Part shown: in pieces, positions 1 to 7,504 of the stretch
Layout: each line of letters begins with the position of its first letter
Position numbering within the stretch: the stretch's first letter is position 1
Assembly (NCBI GenBank): GCA_030642405.1
Contig: DAOWNV010000004.1
Location: 1-24,480 of the forward strand
DNA: 24,480 nucleotides
Source: Desulfosarcina sp.
GTDB taxonomy: Bacteria; Desulfobacterota; Desulfobacteria; Desulfobacterales; Desulfosarcinaceae
Direction of reading: 5' to 3'
Notes under the pieces: model-generated
What the model saw: only the letters and a program-made list of their open reading frames with translations
The model's database searches: none
What the model was told of the DNA's origin: nothing
Translations under genes and position numbers: made by a program

Positions 1-1944
1 AGAGAAAAAGGTTTTGCAGGAATTCCCGGACATATCCTTGATATCGATCTAAATTCCGATTTCGACTATCTGTATTGGAAAAATGCACACTTTATCGCTA
101 CGTTGATCGATGCGGCTTCGAAAAATAAACTTCATCAAATAATCAACCATCCACGATTTAAAACCATTTTCAAAAGAATCGAAACAACGCCGGGCAAAGA
201 TATCGCCTTAATTCAGGTTTCCACGTTCCTTTGCGGGCCGGATAGCGTCACTAATCCGTTAATCAATGAACTAACGAAAAACCGTCCCTTTTTAAGGATT
301 CAGTCCGACGCCGTCATTCAGGAACTGGCCCATTTGGAAAACCGGATGAACACCTATGTAAAACAGCTTCACCAGGGCTTGCACCAAACGGTGGGAGAAT
401 CGGACCCGAAGGGATTTGATGTGAACATTTTAAATATCCTGAACAATAATGAGGCATTAAACACCGAGACGGATGCCTTATACCTGCCCACACTTTCCGA
501 TAATCGTTGCGTTACGGCCGCCATTCGCGCTGCAGGCTTTACCTGCATAGACAATTATGATGAAAACCATGATCTTCAGGCTATTGTGAAGGCGGGAAGA
601 GCCGTGGTCGGTGATGGTGTGTGTGCTCCGCTGGCAGCTGTTTATGGCGATATCATCGGAGCCATAGAGGATTTTAAAAGCAAAATAAAAACGGATGACC
701 CCCTGGTAAGGGGAAAAAAGCGACTTCTGATCTTCAATAACAAGGGGTTGGGGCCCTGTCGGCAGGGACAGTATGTGGAGACCCATAAACTGTTTGTTCA
801 TAAAAACATGTCATGGCTAAACGCCCCTAAAAAAAACCAGGAGGAAAAAGACGCTTTTCTTCTCCAATTCCTGGTCGGGCATGAAAACAAGGGGTTCAAT
901 ATCGGATTTCCCGAATGGGCGTACCTGAGATGCATACAAGGCATCATCCTTCAAGGTGTGCTGCACCAACTATTATCCACCGGGGCCTCCCAATGTTCCG
1001 ATTATGATGAATATGAAGCCTTTATTGATGAATACAAAGCACTGAAAAAAGAGCTGTATGCCATACAGGAACACGATTTGCGACCAACGGACCGTGCGTT
1101 GGCATGGGTTCAGCGACACAAAAAGAACGTCGTTTTGGGGTGGTTGGGTAAATTTATCGCCTACCGATTCCATGATAGAAGTTTGACAAGCTCTTTAAGG
1201 CGTTTTGCAAAAAAATGGAACCACCGTCCTTTGGGCAAAAATGCCATCCGCGTCCATGTCGAAGGAGAGGTATACATGCGGGTCGCTCAATTGGAGGAAA
1301 TACTGAAGCGGCTCATCAGCATACTGGGATTTCGGCAATTTCACCTCACCCACTCACCGGTGTGGAGCTTTCTTGAATATAAACTGGCCGGCACCATGAT
1401 GAGAGCCCGAGAGAGTATCGTCGAAGGAAAGAAAGAGATCGTGCGGGCCCACTCAGCTGCCTTTTGCAATAACAGGCACCGCTTTGTCAGCCAAAAAAAG
1501 AGACAATTGATTTTGCTCAAAATTGCCTTTTCCGCTCAACGGTACATTCTGGCAAAACCCTTGTACCGTGCAGCGGGACTTGAACTTCCCGATGCGCTGC
1601 CCACCGTTCTGGAGACAGCCAAAAGCATCATCCCGACAAGGCGCCCTGGCGGTGAACTGGTTCCCTACGTAGGAGAAGTGACCGAAAAGCTGAAAAAAGG
1701 GTATGATCTGATTCTTAATGTCGCCCCCGAGGGGTGCATGGTCTCTTCCATGGGAGAACTCCTTACACCGGCAGTGGTTCAAGCGGCGGAAAATAAACAC
1801 GGCATCATCCAACCCATTTTTTCCCAGCAAGGAGATGTGGATGAAGAGAAGTTGAGCCTTGCCGTATTAAAAAGCATAGGACCCTATAGACTTTATCAAA
1901 AGGGGACGGTATTAAAAAAAAGGCTCCCTGGTTCACTTGTTTGA
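1..1944 (+). CDS. 2-hydroxyacyl-CoA dehydratase activase-related protein, C-terminal part (partial at window start)
   Basis: The reading frame is open from base 1, so the N-terminus lies outside the window; about 647 codons are visible, ending at TGA 1942-1944. The visible part matches the C-terminal half of the very large 'acyl-CoA dehydratase activase' proteins: a DUF2229-type segment with CGPDSVT at about residues 78-84 of the visible chain, followed by an HgdB-like (2-hydroxyglutaryl-CoA dehydratase D-component) region. Cysteines sit in family-typical contexts: SDNRC, GDGVCAPLAAVYGD, GLGPCRQGQY and APEGCMVSSMGE. In such proteins the missing N-terminus normally carries BadF/HgdC-type ASKHA ATPase domains with a 4Fe-4S cluster. 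The family is usually linked to ATP-driven low-potential electron transfer, but substrates of these long fused forms are mostly unknown, so I assign no reaction. An internal TTG at 103 is not the start, because the frame stays open upstream of it. Confidence 0.8.
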   Translation, partial: REKGFAGIPGHILDIDLNSDFDYLYWKNAHFIATLIDAASKNKLHQIINHPRFKTIFKRIETTPGKDIALIQVSTFLCGPDSVTNPLINELTKNRPFLRIQSDAVIQELAHLENRMNTYVKQLHQGLHQTVGESDPKGFDVNILNILNNNEALNTETDALYLPTLSDNRCVTAAIRAAGFTCIDNYDENHDLQAIVKAGRAVVGDGVCAPLAAVYGDIIGAIEDFKSKIKTDDPLVRGKKRLLIFNNKGLGPCRQGQYVETHKLFVHKNMSWLNAPKKNQEEKDAFLLQFLVGHENKGFNIGFPEWAYLRCIQGIILQGVLHQLLSTGASQCSDYDEYEAFIDEYKALKKELYAIQEHDLRPTDRALAWVQRHKKNVVLGWLGKFIAYRFHDRSLTSSLRRFAKKWNHRPLGKNAIRVHVEGEVYMRVAQLEEILKRLISILGFRQFHLTHSPVWSFLEYKLAGTMMRARESIVEGKKEIVRAHSAAFCNNRHRFVSQKKRQLILLKIAFSAQRYILAKPLYRAAGLELPDALPTVLETAKSIIPTRRPGGELVPYVGEVTEKLKKGYDLILNVAPEGCMVSSMGELLTPAVVQAAENKHGIIQPIFSQQGDVDEEKLSLAVLKSIGPYRLYQKGTVLKKRLPGSLV

Positions 1945-2007
1945 ATATGCAACTCCGGACACTGGAGGATGGGGGCGCAACCTTGGTTACCTTAAAAAGG
2001 AAATAAT

Positions 2008-2469
2008 ATGCTGAAAAAAATAATTTCCGGTGGACAGACAGGTGTAGACCGTGCGGCCTTGGATACGGCCATGCGTTTGGGCATCGCCCATGGTGGATGG
2101 CTCCCCAAAGGACGTTTAACCGAAGAAGGACCTTTACCTGCGCATTACCAACTCCAGGAAATGCCTACCGAAGAATATCCTGCCCGAACAGAAAAAAACG
2201 TGCTTGATTCGGATGGGACATTGATCATCTCCAGCGGCAGCCCAACCGGTGGCACCGACTATACCCGCAAAATGGCATTAAAACACGGCAAGCAGCTGCT
2301 CCACATCGACCTTTCGATAGGACAGCGGGCATCGGATGCCGGCTCGCTCATTGCTTCCTGGGTTGAAATGAACAACATCGAGATATTAAATGTCGCCGGT
2401 CCCCGTGCCAGCAACAATCCAGCCATTTATGCAGATACGGTCAATATCCTGACCCATGCAATACAATAA
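2008..2469 (+). CDS. Circularly permuted YpsA / 'putative molybdenum carrier' family protein (SLOG superfamily)
   Basis: This 153-residue protein is the full length expected for the PF12694 family. The N-terminal glycine-rich signature SGGQTGVDRAALD (about residues 7-19) and the later SSGSPTGGTDYT segment match a Rossmann-like nucleotide-binding fold of the SLOG/YpsA type. The 'molybdenum carrier' name comes from structural similarity to a Moco carrier and is not evidence of that role here; binding of a nucleotide or nucleotide-derived ligand is the safer inference. The start is ATG preceded by AAGGAAATAAT, a usable Shine-Dalgarno site. It lies 63 bases after the CoA-dehydratase/activase gene and about 70 bases before the siroheme protein, all on the same strand, so it may share their transcript. 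No catalytic role can be named from sequence. Confidence 0.8.
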   Translation: MLKKIISGGQTGVDRAALDTAMRLGIAHGGWLPKGRLTEEGPLPAHYQLQEMPTEEYPARTEKNVLDSDGTLIISSGSPTGGTDYTRKMALKHGKQLLHIDLSIGQRASDAGSLIASWVEMNNIEILNVAGPRASNNPAIYADTVNILTHAIQ

Positions 2470-2540
2470 AGACTATTTGGTGTTCATCAGGAAAGGATGG
2501 GTTTTGGGAACCAAACTGTTTGAAGAGATGAGGTTTCGCA

Positions 2541-3341
2541 ATGCAATGGACCGAAGAGGCTGAAGCCGCTGTAAAAAAGGTGCCTTTTTTTGTTCGGAAA
2601 AAGGTTCGCAGCCGCGTGGAAAAGGAAGCTGCCGAAGGGGGAAAAACCAGGATCACCCTCTCCGATGTGAAGACCACACAGGCCAACTATCTGCGAAAAA
2701 TGAGCAGCGAGGTCAAAGGGTATCAAGTGGATGCCTGTTTCGGGCAAAGTGGGTGCCCTCACCGGGTAATGCCCAGCCAGGGGCTGCTGAAAAAAATTGA
2801 ACGGGTCATGATCGATGCCCATCTGCTGGAATTTTTAAAGCAACGGGTACCCGGGGATTTAAAATTCCATCATGAGTTTCGTATCAGCATTGCCGATTGC
2901 CCCAATGCCTGTTCACAGGTGCAAATCAAAGATGTAGGAATTATCGGCGCCGCACTGCCCGGACTGACGGAATCCCCTTGCACCTCCTGTGGTATCTGCA
3001 AAGAAGTCTGCAAAGAAGATGCGATCCAACTGTCTGAAACAGGTAAAATCACCGCTATCGACCGTTCCCGTTGCTTGTATTGCAGAAGTTGCGTTGCCGA
3101 GTGCCCTACCGGCACACTGAAAACCGAAAAAAAAGGCTACCGTGTATTGATCGGCGGTAAACTGGGTCGCCATCCCCGCCTTGCCCAAGAGTTGCCGGGT
3201 ATTCATAATGAAGAAACGGTGGTGCATATGATTAGCGACTTTTTGGCTTTTTATAAAACCCACAATACCCATGGGCAACGCTTTTCCAAATTGCTGACGG
3301 ATCAGGATATATCAGCTTTTTCACGAAAGTGGCGTAATTGA
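2541..3341 (+). CDS. Sulfite/nitrite-reductase-fold iron-sulfur protein: PCP_red domain + siroheme/4Fe-4S motif + two ferredoxin clusters
   Basis: This 266-residue redox protein has three recognisable parts. Residues 1-50 resemble the small PCP_red domain (also found at the C-terminus of light-independent protochlorophyllide reductase subunit B). Residues 60-140 carry the siroheme-coupled 4Fe-4S signature of sulfite/nitrite reductases, C66-X5-C72 and C120-X3-C124 (CPNAC). Residues 147-188 hold two ferredoxin motifs, C147/C150/C153/C157 and C178/C181/C184/C188. The end (IGGKLGRHPRLAQ) is typical of sulfite reductase tails. It is much shorter than a two-lobed sulfite reductase, so it is a one-lobe Dsr-like protein. 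Low-potential electron transfer, possibly with siroheme, is inferred; the substrate is unknown. ATG 2541 has AGG seven bases upstream. Its stop overlaps the next start (TTGA), which indicates translational coupling. Confidence 0.8.
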   Translation: MQWTEEAEAAVKKVPFFVRKKVRSRVEKEAAEGGKTRITLSDVKTTQANYLRKMSSEVKGYQVDACFGQSGCPHRVMPSQGLLKKIERVMIDAHLLEFLKQRVPGDLKFHHEFRISIADCPNACSQVQIKDVGIIGAALPGLTESPCTSCGICKEVCKEDAIQLSETGKITAIDRSRCLYCRSCVAECPTGTLKTEKKGYRVLIGGKLGRHPRLAQELPGIHNEETVVHMISDFLAFYKTHNTHGQRFSKLLTDQDISAFSRKWRN

Positions 3342-4138
3342 GCGTCCGGAATCGGATAATTGCCGAAGCCCTCGAATCGATTTATCGTCAATATCATAGC
3401 CGGGCTTATGTAGACCCCGATCCGCTGCTCTTTCTTTACGACTGGGAAGAAATAAAGGAGAGGGAAATTGTCGGTCTGGTGGCCGCCTGTCTGGCATATG
3501 GCAGGGTAGCACAGATTCTAAAAAGCGTATCTACCGTTTTGGACGCCATGGGATCATCCCCTTACCGGTTTGTTCGGAACACTACCTTGCTTTCCATGCG
3601 GCAGACATTTAGTGATTTTCGCCACCGTTTTGCAAATGGTGACCAAATGGCGACCCTCCTTTTCGGCATAGGTCGGGTGATCCGAAAGTATGGAAGTATG
3701 GAAAACTGCATAAAGGCCGGCTTGCCCGCTGACCGGAAAGACCTTCAACCGGGCCTGTGTCACTTTTTCCACAAGTTAACCGGAGGTCAGGGCAATCCAG
3801 GCCACCTGATGCCGGACCCCAACAAATCCAGTGCCTGCAAACGCCTTCATCTATATCTTCGTTGGATGGTTCGATCGGATGAAGTCGATCCCGGCGGATG
3901 GACAGGCCTATCCACATCTTCGTTAATTATCCCCCTGGACACGCATATTCATGCCATTGGCCGCCGTTTAGGGTTTACCCGGCGAAACCAGGCAGATAAA
4001 CGCACTGCCCTTGAAATCACGGATGGTTTCAGGACTTATTCTCCCGAAGATCCGGTCCTGTTCGATTTCTCACTTAGCCGTCTCGGGATCCGATCTGAAT
4101 TGGACATTTTCATTCTGCCCGAAATAAATCGCAAATGA
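3338..4138 (+). CDS. TIGR02757 / DUF2400 family protein of unknown function
   Basis: This 266-residue protein is close to usual family length and is recognised from EIVGLVAACLAYGRV near the N-terminus, PLDTHIHAIGRRLGF in the C-terminal third, and the closing segment SPEDPVLFDFSLSRLGI. The family is widespread in bacteria with no established biochemical role; the DTH...LG region is loosely reminiscent of helical DNA-repair glycosylase folds, which is only a hint. The start is TTG at 3338-3340, overlapping the TGA of the upstream siroheme protein by four bases (TTGA). The protein's opening aligns with where family members begin, and no better upstream start exists. The overlap suggests the two proteins are made together. 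Confidence 0.8.
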   Translation: MSVRNRIIAEALESIYRQYHSRAYVDPDPLLFLYDWEEIKEREIVGLVAACLAYGRVAQILKSVSTVLDAMGSSPYRFVRNTTLLSMRQTFSDFRHRFANGDQMATLLFGIGRVIRKYGSMENCIKAGLPADRKDLQPGLCHFFHKLTGGQGNPGHLMPDPNKSSACKRLHLYLRWMVRSDEVDPGGWTGLSTSSLIIPLDTHIHAIGRRLGFTRRNQADKRTALEITDGFRTYSPEDPVLFDFSLSRLGIRSELDIFILPEINRK

Positions 4139-4357
4139 TGACCGCCAACGTTTATTGCCACAATTATCAAGCTGTATGACTGCTCTTACAAGGAATCCGG
4201 GGATTGAAAAAAAATTTGCTTTCTCCATTGAAGATAGTGGTAAACCTTGAACAATTCCGCCATTGGTGGTAACTATCGGTTGCAACTTACTCATTGCCTG
4301 ATTTGGGTGGGGGACCTGCCGCCTGAATTTCCAATTCTCCAAGCATGAATAATTAGT

Positions 4358-5713
4358 GTGATAATGAAAACCTTGACCATCGATCAGATATTATCCAACC
4401 GAAAAAACCTGGAACGAATTCTGGATAATATGAAAGATGGTATTATCGCCCATGACATGAAGCGACGAATTTTCTACTTTAATAAAAAAGCCGAAAACAT
4501 TACCGGCTATAACCGTGAAGAAGTACTCGGAAAAGACTGCCATGTTGCTTTCGGAAGCCCTTTTTGTGGCAGTCGATGCTCGTTTTGCAGCGACCAACGC
4601 CCATTTCACGATAGCGCCGACTACCCTGTAAACATCACGACCAGGACAGGTGAATCGCGACAGATTGAAATGGTGGCTACAATGATGCGCGATGATCAGG
4701 AGAGAGACGTTGGTGTGCTTGCAACCTTTAGGGATGTCACCGATATTTTTGAACTGAAGGTCAAAGCCAGAGAAATGACAGGGTTTTCCAATATTATCGG
4801 GTGTAATGAAAAAATGGTGGAGGTTTTCCGCCAAATCAAGGATGTCTCCGGTTATGACTACCACGTCCATATTTTCGGTGAAACCGGAACCGGAAAAGAA
4901 TTGGTTGCAAGTGCCATCCATAGCGAAAGCCTGCGTGCTGGAAATCCTTTTGTGCCCATCAACTGCGGTGCACTACCGGAAGGATTGATCGAAAGCGAAC
5001 TTTTCGGACATGTCAAAGGTGCCTTTTCAGGAGCGATCAGGGATAAAAAGGGGCGATTCGAGCTGGCCGATACCGGTACGGTTTTCCTGGATGAAATTGC
5101 AGAACTACCCAAAATACTTCAGGTAAAATTGCTCCGTTTTCTCCAGGAAGGGTCCTTCGAAAAGGTGGGTGGGGAAAAGACCATGTCGGTAGATGTCCGT
5201 GTAATCTCGGCAACCAATAAAGATTTGAAAACAGAGGTTAAAAAAGGGAATTTCAGGGAAGACTTGTATTACCGCCTGAATGTTATTCCCATCCAAATTC
5301 CTCCGATCCGAAATAGAACATCAGATATTCCGCTTCTAGTCGAGCATTTTTTATCAAAAGCACCCATGGTAAAAGGCCAACGGCCGATTCACATAGCTGG
5401 GGAAGCTCTGAACCTGCTGATGGAGTACACTTGGCCGGGGAATGTGCGTGAACTTCAAAACACTGTTCAATTTGCTATTGTTCGCTGCAAGGGAAAAGTA
5501 ATCCGGCCTGATGACCTACCCCTTGAATTGAGAAACATTGTTTTTGAAAAACCTAAACGTGGTCCCGTTCGAAAACTGGATGCGGAAGGGGTAAAAGCAG
5601 CACTGGTTAAAACCGGAGGCAACAAGGCAAGAGCAGCCAAGGTTCTGGGTGTAGGCCGGGCAACCTTATACCGATTTCTCGGAAACAACCCCCAGGTATT
5701 GACAGCGGAATGA
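4358..5713 (+). CDS. Sigma-54-dependent transcriptional activator with PAS sensor domain (NtrC family)
   Basis: This 451-residue cytoplasmic enhancer-binding protein would drive RNA polymerase-sigma54 open-complex formation by ATP hydrolysis. Domain order: PAS at about 14-130; AAA+ at about 143-372 with Walker A GETGTGKE (174-181), the sigma-54 contact loop as GAFSGA (221-226) rather than the common GAFTGA, Walker B TVFLDE (241-246) and the arginine-finger region FREDLYYRL; Fis-type helix-turn-helix at about 411-441. The PAS domain holds a cluster C61, C70, C74, C77 that could bind a metal, an Fe-S cluster or sense thiol redox state (inference). The start is GTG 4358 or ATG 4364; neither has a strong Shine-Dalgarno sequence. 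It sits between the TIGR02757 gene and the glutaredoxin/ftrB pair, which could be targets, but I found no well-spaced -24/-12 promoter nearby. Confidence 0.9.
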   Translation: MIMKTLTIDQILSNRKNLERILDNMKDGIIAHDMKRRIFYFNKKAENITGYNREEVLGKDCHVAFGSPFCGSRCSFCSDQRPFHDSADYPVNITTRTGESRQIEMVATMMRDDQERDVGVLATFRDVTDIFELKVKAREMTGFSNIIGCNEKMVEVFRQIKDVSGYDYHVHIFGETGTGKELVASAIHSESLRAGNPFVPINCGALPEGLIESELFGHVKGAFSGAIRDKKGRFELADTGTVFLDEIAELPKILQVKLLRFLQEGSFEKVGGEKTMSVDVRVISATNKDLKTEVKKGNFREDLYYRLNVIPIQIPPIRNRTSDIPLLVEHFLSKAPMVKGQRPIHIAGEALNLLMEYTWPGNVRELQNTVQFAIVRCKGKVIRPDDLPLELRNIVFEKPKRGPVRKLDAEGVKAALVKTGGNKARAAKVLGVGRATLYRFLGNNPQVLTAE

Positions 5714-5809
5714 ACAACGCACTGTAGGCGGACGGGATTTTCAGATGGCGTTTTATCGTTGCAAGCAGCAAGGGTACTATACCTATATTACAAGGAAAGG
5801 ATTTTCCTC

Positions 5810-6064
5810 ATGTCGGATCAACTAGTTAAAGTCTTCTCTCTAAGCACATGCAGTCACTGCAAATCGACGAAACGTTTGCTGGACGACTGCACGATTCAAT
5901 ATGAATTTGTGGATGTGGATCTGTTGGATGGGGAAGAACGAAAAGCCATTCTTGCCGATGTCAAAAAATTCAACCCTAAATGTTCTTTTCCAACTGTTAT
6001 CATCGGTGATGTTGTTATAGTGGGTTATAAGGAAGAAAAAATCAAGGAGGCGCTGGGGCTTTGA
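5810..6064 (+). CDS. Glutaredoxin-family dithiol protein
   Basis: This 84-residue protein with a thioredoxin fold has the redox-active motif CSHC (C14-X2-C17) followed by KSTKRLLDD, and the cis-proline segment CSFPTVIIGD, both typical of small glutaredoxin-like proteins. An in-frame TTG lies 51 bases upstream, but ATG 5810 is preferred: it follows AAGGAAAGG and gives a protein of normal family length starting just before beta-strand 1. The extra residues of the longer version look non-conserved. The stop codon overlaps the ftrB start (TGATG), so both are almost certainly co-translated. The likely role is to receive reducing equivalents from the FtrB protein and pass them to target disulfides; the targets are unknown. 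Confidence 0.9.
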   Translation: MSDQLVKVFSLSTCSHCKSTKRLLDDCTIQYEFVDVDLLDGEERKAILADVKKFNPKCSFPTVIIGDVVIVGYKEEKIKEALGL

Positions 6065-6396
6065 TGGATGCAAAAGAACTCTACGGGAAACTGAAGAAAA
6101 TGCAGGAGCCCAAAGGCTACTATTTTAGCGTCGACCAGGAACGTGTGATGGAATTGCTGGAGGCCTTACTGGTCAACAAGCAGCGCTATGGGTATATGGT
6201 TTGCCCGTGCCGTTTGGCCTCAGGGGACAGGAAAAATGACCACGACATTATTTGTCCATGCAAATATCGCGAGCCGGATGTAGAAGAATTCGGTTCTTGC
6301 TATTGCAATCTTTATGTCACCAAAGATTGGAATGACGGCAAGATTGACCACGAGTATGTACCCGAACGCCGCCCACCGGAAAAAATGTTTCTTTAG
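6064..6396 (+). CDS. ftrB: Ferredoxin:thioredoxin reductase catalytic (beta) subunit
   Basis: This 110-residue protein has the diagnostic cysteine pattern of the FTR catalytic subunit: CPC, 14 residues, CPC, 12 residues, CYC. The plant/cyanobacterial pattern is CPC-X16-CPC-X8-CHC, so spacing differs and the last motif has Tyr for His. In characterised FTRs these cysteines hold a 4Fe-4S cluster beside a redox-active disulfide, reducing a thioredoxin-like partner with electrons from ferredoxin. The glutaredoxin encoded immediately upstream is the obvious partner (inference). No FTR variable (alpha) subunit is nearby, as is usual in anaerobes. ATG 6064 overlaps the preceding TGA; an adjacent TTG at 6061 has better spacing (10 bases) from the AAGGAGG at 6044-6050, so the protein may begin one codon earlier. 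It converges with murB with six bases between the stops. Confidence 0.88.
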   Translation: MDAKELYGKLKKMQEPKGYYFSVDQERVMELLEALLVNKQRYGYMVCPCRLASGDRKNDHDIICPCKYREPDVEEFGSCYCNLYVTKDWNDGKIDHEYVPERRPPEKMFL

Positions 6397-6402
6397 AGGG
6401 TC

Positions 6403-7461
6403 TCATGCGTTGCTGGAACAAATCTCGGTGTACAAATTGCCATTGGATTCCTGAACCACCTGAACTTCCCGCTCTAATTTGATACCAAATGTATCATTAA
6501 CAGCCTTCTCTATTTGTTCGGATAATTCCAGGATCTCCAGTCCTGTGGCGCTGCCGAGATTCACCAGGACCAATGCCTGGTGTTCGTGTACGGCGACTCT
6601 CCCGATTCGTTTTCCTTTGAAACCGCAATACTCGATCATCCAACCGGCTGCCAGTTTATACCGACGATTTTTCTGACTGTAATGGGGCAACCCGGGAAAC
6701 AGACGGAGCAACCCTTGGAGAGTGGTGGAGTCAACAATCGGATTTTTGAAAAAACTTCCCGCATTTCCGATTTGATTCGGATCCGGAAGTTTGTTTTTGC
6801 GGATGTGAATAATCGCGTTTCGAATCGTTTCAAGGCTTACATCGCCCATAGCTGCAACAACCGATTTGATTCCTGAATAGTCCAAAACAAATTGGGGTCG
6901 GCGACGGAGTGTGAAGGTTACCGCCGTGATCAGGAACTGCCCTGTCAAAGCCCTTTTAAAATTGCTGGTGCGGTATCCGAATCCGCACTCATCGGAGAAA
7001 AATACGGTAGGCTCTCCATCTTTAACGGCGATCACTTCAACGCTGTGAACGACATTTTTTACCTCCACACCGTATGCTCCGATATTCTGCACGACACTCG
7101 CACCTACGCTACCTGGTATCAGAGATAAGTTTTCAATCCCACCCCACCCATTGGCCACAGTAAATGCGACCACATCGTCCCAGTTCTCACCGGCCATGGC
7201 CCGAATTTGGACAGTATGTCGATCCTTTTTGACCACATGAATCCCACTTAGCATCGGATGCAACACGAACCCGTCGAAATCACCCACAAAAAGAAGGTTG
7301 CTTCCTCTACCTATAACGAGGCTTGGCCTTTGGCCGATAAGATCCTTTTGGAGAAACTCGATGATCTCCTTTTCACGTGTAAAGCGAATGTAATGTACGG
7401 CACGGGCTTTTATGTGAAAAGTGTTCAGCGACTGCAGAGAAAAATTAGAATATGTTTGCAT
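6403..7461 (-). CDS. murB: UDP-N-acetylenolpyruvoylglucosamine reductase
   Basis: MurB reduces UDP-GlcNAc-enolpyruvate to UDP-MurNAc with NADPH and FAD, the second committed step of peptidoglycan precursor synthesis in the cytoplasm. At about 352 residues it is of the longer (E. coli-like, type I) class. Family motifs seen in order: LNTFHI near the N-terminus, IGRGSNLL, GIENLSLIPGSVGASVVQNI, CGFGYRTSNFK, KLPDPNQIGNAGSFFKNP (containing the proton-donor serine), KLAAGWMIE and a closing LEREV. I chose ATG 7461; an alternative TTG at 7470 adds three residues, and neither has a strong Shine-Dalgarno site. It is the last gene of the minus-strand glycogen run, 43 bases after the branching enzyme gene, and not in a mur/dcw cluster, so it may be transcribed with glycogen genes. 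Confidence 0.95.
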   Translation of the reverse strand: MQTYSNFSLQSLNTFHIKARAVHYIRFTREKEIIEFLQKDLIGQRPSLVIGRGSNLLFVGDFDGFVLHPMLSGIHVVKKDRHTVQIRAMAGENWDDVVAFTVANGWGGIENLSLIPGSVGASVVQNIGAYGVEVKNVVHSVEVIAVKDGEPTVFFSDECGFGYRTSNFKRALTGQFLITAVTFTLRRRPQFVLDYSGIKSVVAAMGDVSLETIRNAIIHIRKNKLPDPNQIGNAGSFFKNPIVDSTTLQGLLRLFPGLPHYSQKNRRYKLAAGWMIEYCGFKGKRIGRVAVHEHQALVLVNLGSATGLEILELSEQIEKAVNDTFGIKLEREVQVVQESNGNLYTEICSSNA

Positions 7462-7504
7462 AAACGTCAAAGGGTCAAAATTGCTTCCGGCTTGACCGAT
7501 TTTC

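Noticed and set aside
2008..2469. SLOG/YpsA-type protein as part of a nucleotide-signalling defence system
   Set aside because: No effector, nucleotide synthetase, nuclease or pore-forming partner lies beside it; neighbours are redox and housekeeping-type genes.
4258..4330. Possible -24/-12 elements upstream of the sigma-54 activator
   Set aside because: One GG-N10-GC spacing exists in the G-rich stretch near 4306-4320, but surrounding positions match poorly; other candidates have the wrong spacing.
4391..4921. Open frame of 176 codons on the minus strand opposite the sigma-54 activator
   Set aside because: Antisense to conserved PAS/AAA+ coding sequence, with no recognisable domain or ribosome-binding site.
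5746..5763. Sigma-54-like motif TGGCG...TTGCA upstream of the glutaredoxin gene
   Set aside because: The GG and GC cores are separated by 12 bases, not the required 10, so it does not fit a -24/-12 promoter.
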